Of a stretch of 40,951 nucleotides of DNA, positions 39,641 to 40,951 are shown one piece after another. The stretch comes from Bremia lactucae (Eukaryota > Oomycota > Peronosporomycetes > Peronosporales > Peronosporaceae): contig NC_090612.1 of assembly GCF_004359215.1 (NCBI RefSeq), positions 6,328,290 through 6,369,240 on the forward strand, read 5' to 3'. The translations under genes and the position numbers were made by a program. Every line of letters begins with the position of its first letter. Positions within the stretch are counted from its first letter, which is position 1. The notes beneath the pieces are model-generated. The model did no database searches. It was not told the DNA's origin and saw only the letters and a program-made list of their open reading frames with translations.

Positions 39641-40501
39641 TGTAACGGGGTGTATCGTTACATGAATTAACACTTAAAGGTTGTTAATTAATATCTTATC
39701 TAAAAGGTGGAGAATATTTGGAGAATATTACTTTACGAAGAAATCTTCGGAAAGCTTATCCATTGGTAGGTATAGGCCATTATACCTACTTGCTCCGCGG
39801 ACCAGTCACCGCTGGACGCGCGCAAAGAAAGATACAGATAAGACTTTATTACATGTTTTGTATTAGCTTATAATTAAGTTAGTATTAAATAAATGGATAC
39901 AGAAGAACTTAATTATACTAAAAACAGTTTACCTTTAACCCTCTTTAAAGCAAGTATTTTAACGAGAGTCTTTGTAGGCGGGCACGTCGTGATGCGGCCA
40001 CGCTCTACTTAGACACACACCCTAGCACAGCGAGGAAGCGGTTTAACCAGCTTCTCTTGCGTGCAGTGAGGAAGTTGTGGTGGGCGCGTTAGCGACCTCA
40101 CCCAACGCACTAAGTACTTTGGTTAAGTGTCGTCAAGGGAGCGGTAATCCGGCTCCTCGTGCGCACTTACCAAGTAGGAAGTAGTTTTCAGACTGATTTA
40201 TATTTAACCGAATTAAATGTAAATACCTAATTTTACCAATCAAAATGTCATCTCTGTAGAAAACACTTAATATTTATTGCGAGCATATCTTTCTAGATAG
40301 CGTAACGGATGACGCTGGGCGTCATCCCTCCTAATGTGAATGCACCCATGTGCATCACATGCACAAGGGTTGGTCACAAATGTGAACCGCACCCATGTGC
40401 TGGGTCTAATTGCTTTAATTAAGTAATTGACCATCCCGTTAAGTACACCAAGTGTACTAAACGGGGACTGTGTAACATAAGGGCAACTTTAGCCCGTTAC
40501 A
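39641..40501 (+). repeat. Full-length gypsy LTR (type B), 861 bp
   Basis: It starts TGTAACGGGGTGTATCG and ends TTTAGCCCGTTACA, so its ends form the inverted TGTAACGGG/CCCGTTACA typical of LTR retrotransposons of this group. It matches the minus-oriented partial LTR at 26751-27189. A gag reading frame follows in the expected position. The 5' flank is TTATAGTTCC; the other target-site copy lies outside the window. Confidence 0.85.
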
Positions 40502-40639
40502 CCATCCCCTTAAAGAACGAATTTTCATTTTAAATTCGTCAAAGAGGAGCGAGCAGCTTTACGCGCCGCTAGTTCACTCAACCACTCTAGCGACCTATAT
40601 TTCCATACACGGCGCCAAAGATGCCACCTAGAAGGGGCA

Positions 40640-40951
40640 ATGTTGGTGGGTCGTCTGCGAAGACGCCCACTCAACCTCGCACTAAGCGCGCGCCGCGTTA
40701 ACTCGCCGGCCGCGTCCAATGCCTTAGTCGAAACACCGACAGCTACTGCTGCTGTCGCGTTAACGGGGCTAAAGGATCCATCCCACTTTAACAGTGAAGA
40801 TGCTGATCCGTCGCTCATTGTCGACTACAATGAGTCGACACCGTTGCCGTCACCTCATAGTAGTGATGCGGACAACGAGCTCATGAGGAAGGATGATGGC
40901 GCATTATTGCCCATCCAAACTTCTCTCATGGCTCACAACATGGAGACAGCA
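40640..40951 (+). CDS. Gypsy gag, N-terminal part, open to the window end
   Basis: The frame is open for 104 codons from the ATG at 40640 to the end of the window. It includes DADPSLIVDYNESTPLPSPH, which corresponds to ECDPSLVVDYGCESD of the decayed gag at 27319. An earlier ATG at 40621 (MPPRRGNVGGSSAKTPTQPR) is in another frame and stops at 40699. If that one is the true start, a frameshift is needed. Gag forms the virus-like particle shell of the retrotransposon. The leader of about 120-140 bp after the LTR would hold the primer-binding and packaging region. With an intact LTR this is the least decayed element here. Confidence 0.65.
   Translation, partial: MLVGRLRRRPLNLALSARRVNSPAASNALVETPTATAAVALTGLKDPSHFNSEDADPSLIVDYNESTPLPSPHSSDADNELMRKDDGALLPIQTSLMAHNMETA

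Overview
This is a repeat-rich stretch of a eukaryotic nuclear genome, most likely an oomycete (Phytophthora/downy-mildew group). The reasons are Ty3/gypsy chromoviruses with LTRs of the TGTAACGGG...CCCGTTACA kind, Ty1/copia, a LINE with a C-terminal RNase H, a degraded Mutator-like transposase, and one host gene with short GT-AG introns. The species call is inference from family resemblance; no database search was possible.

Layout. 1-3.5 kb: two unrelated gypsy 3' ends (chromodomains), then a copia reverse-transcriptase fragment with a perfect 42-bp foldback, then an LTR. 3.5-7.7 kb: a minus-strand gypsy wreck (gag zinc knuckle, protease, RT) with an LTR at each side in opposite orientation, a perfect 37-bp hairpin on the outer edge of one LTR, and two inverted copies of a non-coding repeat. 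8.0-19.37 kb: a giant imperfect palindrome, arms 8004-13176 and 14253-19369. Each arm carries copia gag, a 206-bp copia LTR, copia pol and the 3' part of a LINE. The 1.08-kb spacer is the 5' part of the LINE RT, and symmetry breaks exactly at a single N (14252). 19.4-20.5 kb: a LINE RNase H piece. 20.5-23.4 kb: a third gypsy family with an 87-bp tandem duplication and a low-complexity tail. 23.78-26.13 kb: a Mutator-like element with 77-bp terminal inverted repeats and a decayed transposase. 26.7-33.3 kb: gypsy fragments on both strands, with an inverted pair of RT pieces and an AT-rich island. 33.3-37.55 kb: a minus-strand chromodomain gypsy (chromodomain to gag) with its 474-bp LTR and a primer-binding site. 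38.2-39.4 kb: the only convincing host gene, a three-exon DGAT2-type acyltransferase on the minus strand. 39.64-40.95 kb: a complete 861-bp LTR followed by an open gag reading frame that runs off the window; this is the least decayed element here.

Apart from the DGAT2-like gene and the terminal gag, almost every reading frame is a transposon relic with frameshifts, stops or internal deletions. The recurring theme is inverted duplication at several scales (42 bp, 37 bp, about 240 bp, about 700 bp, about 5.2 kb). No RNA genes, CRISPR arrays or secreted-effector genes were supportable.
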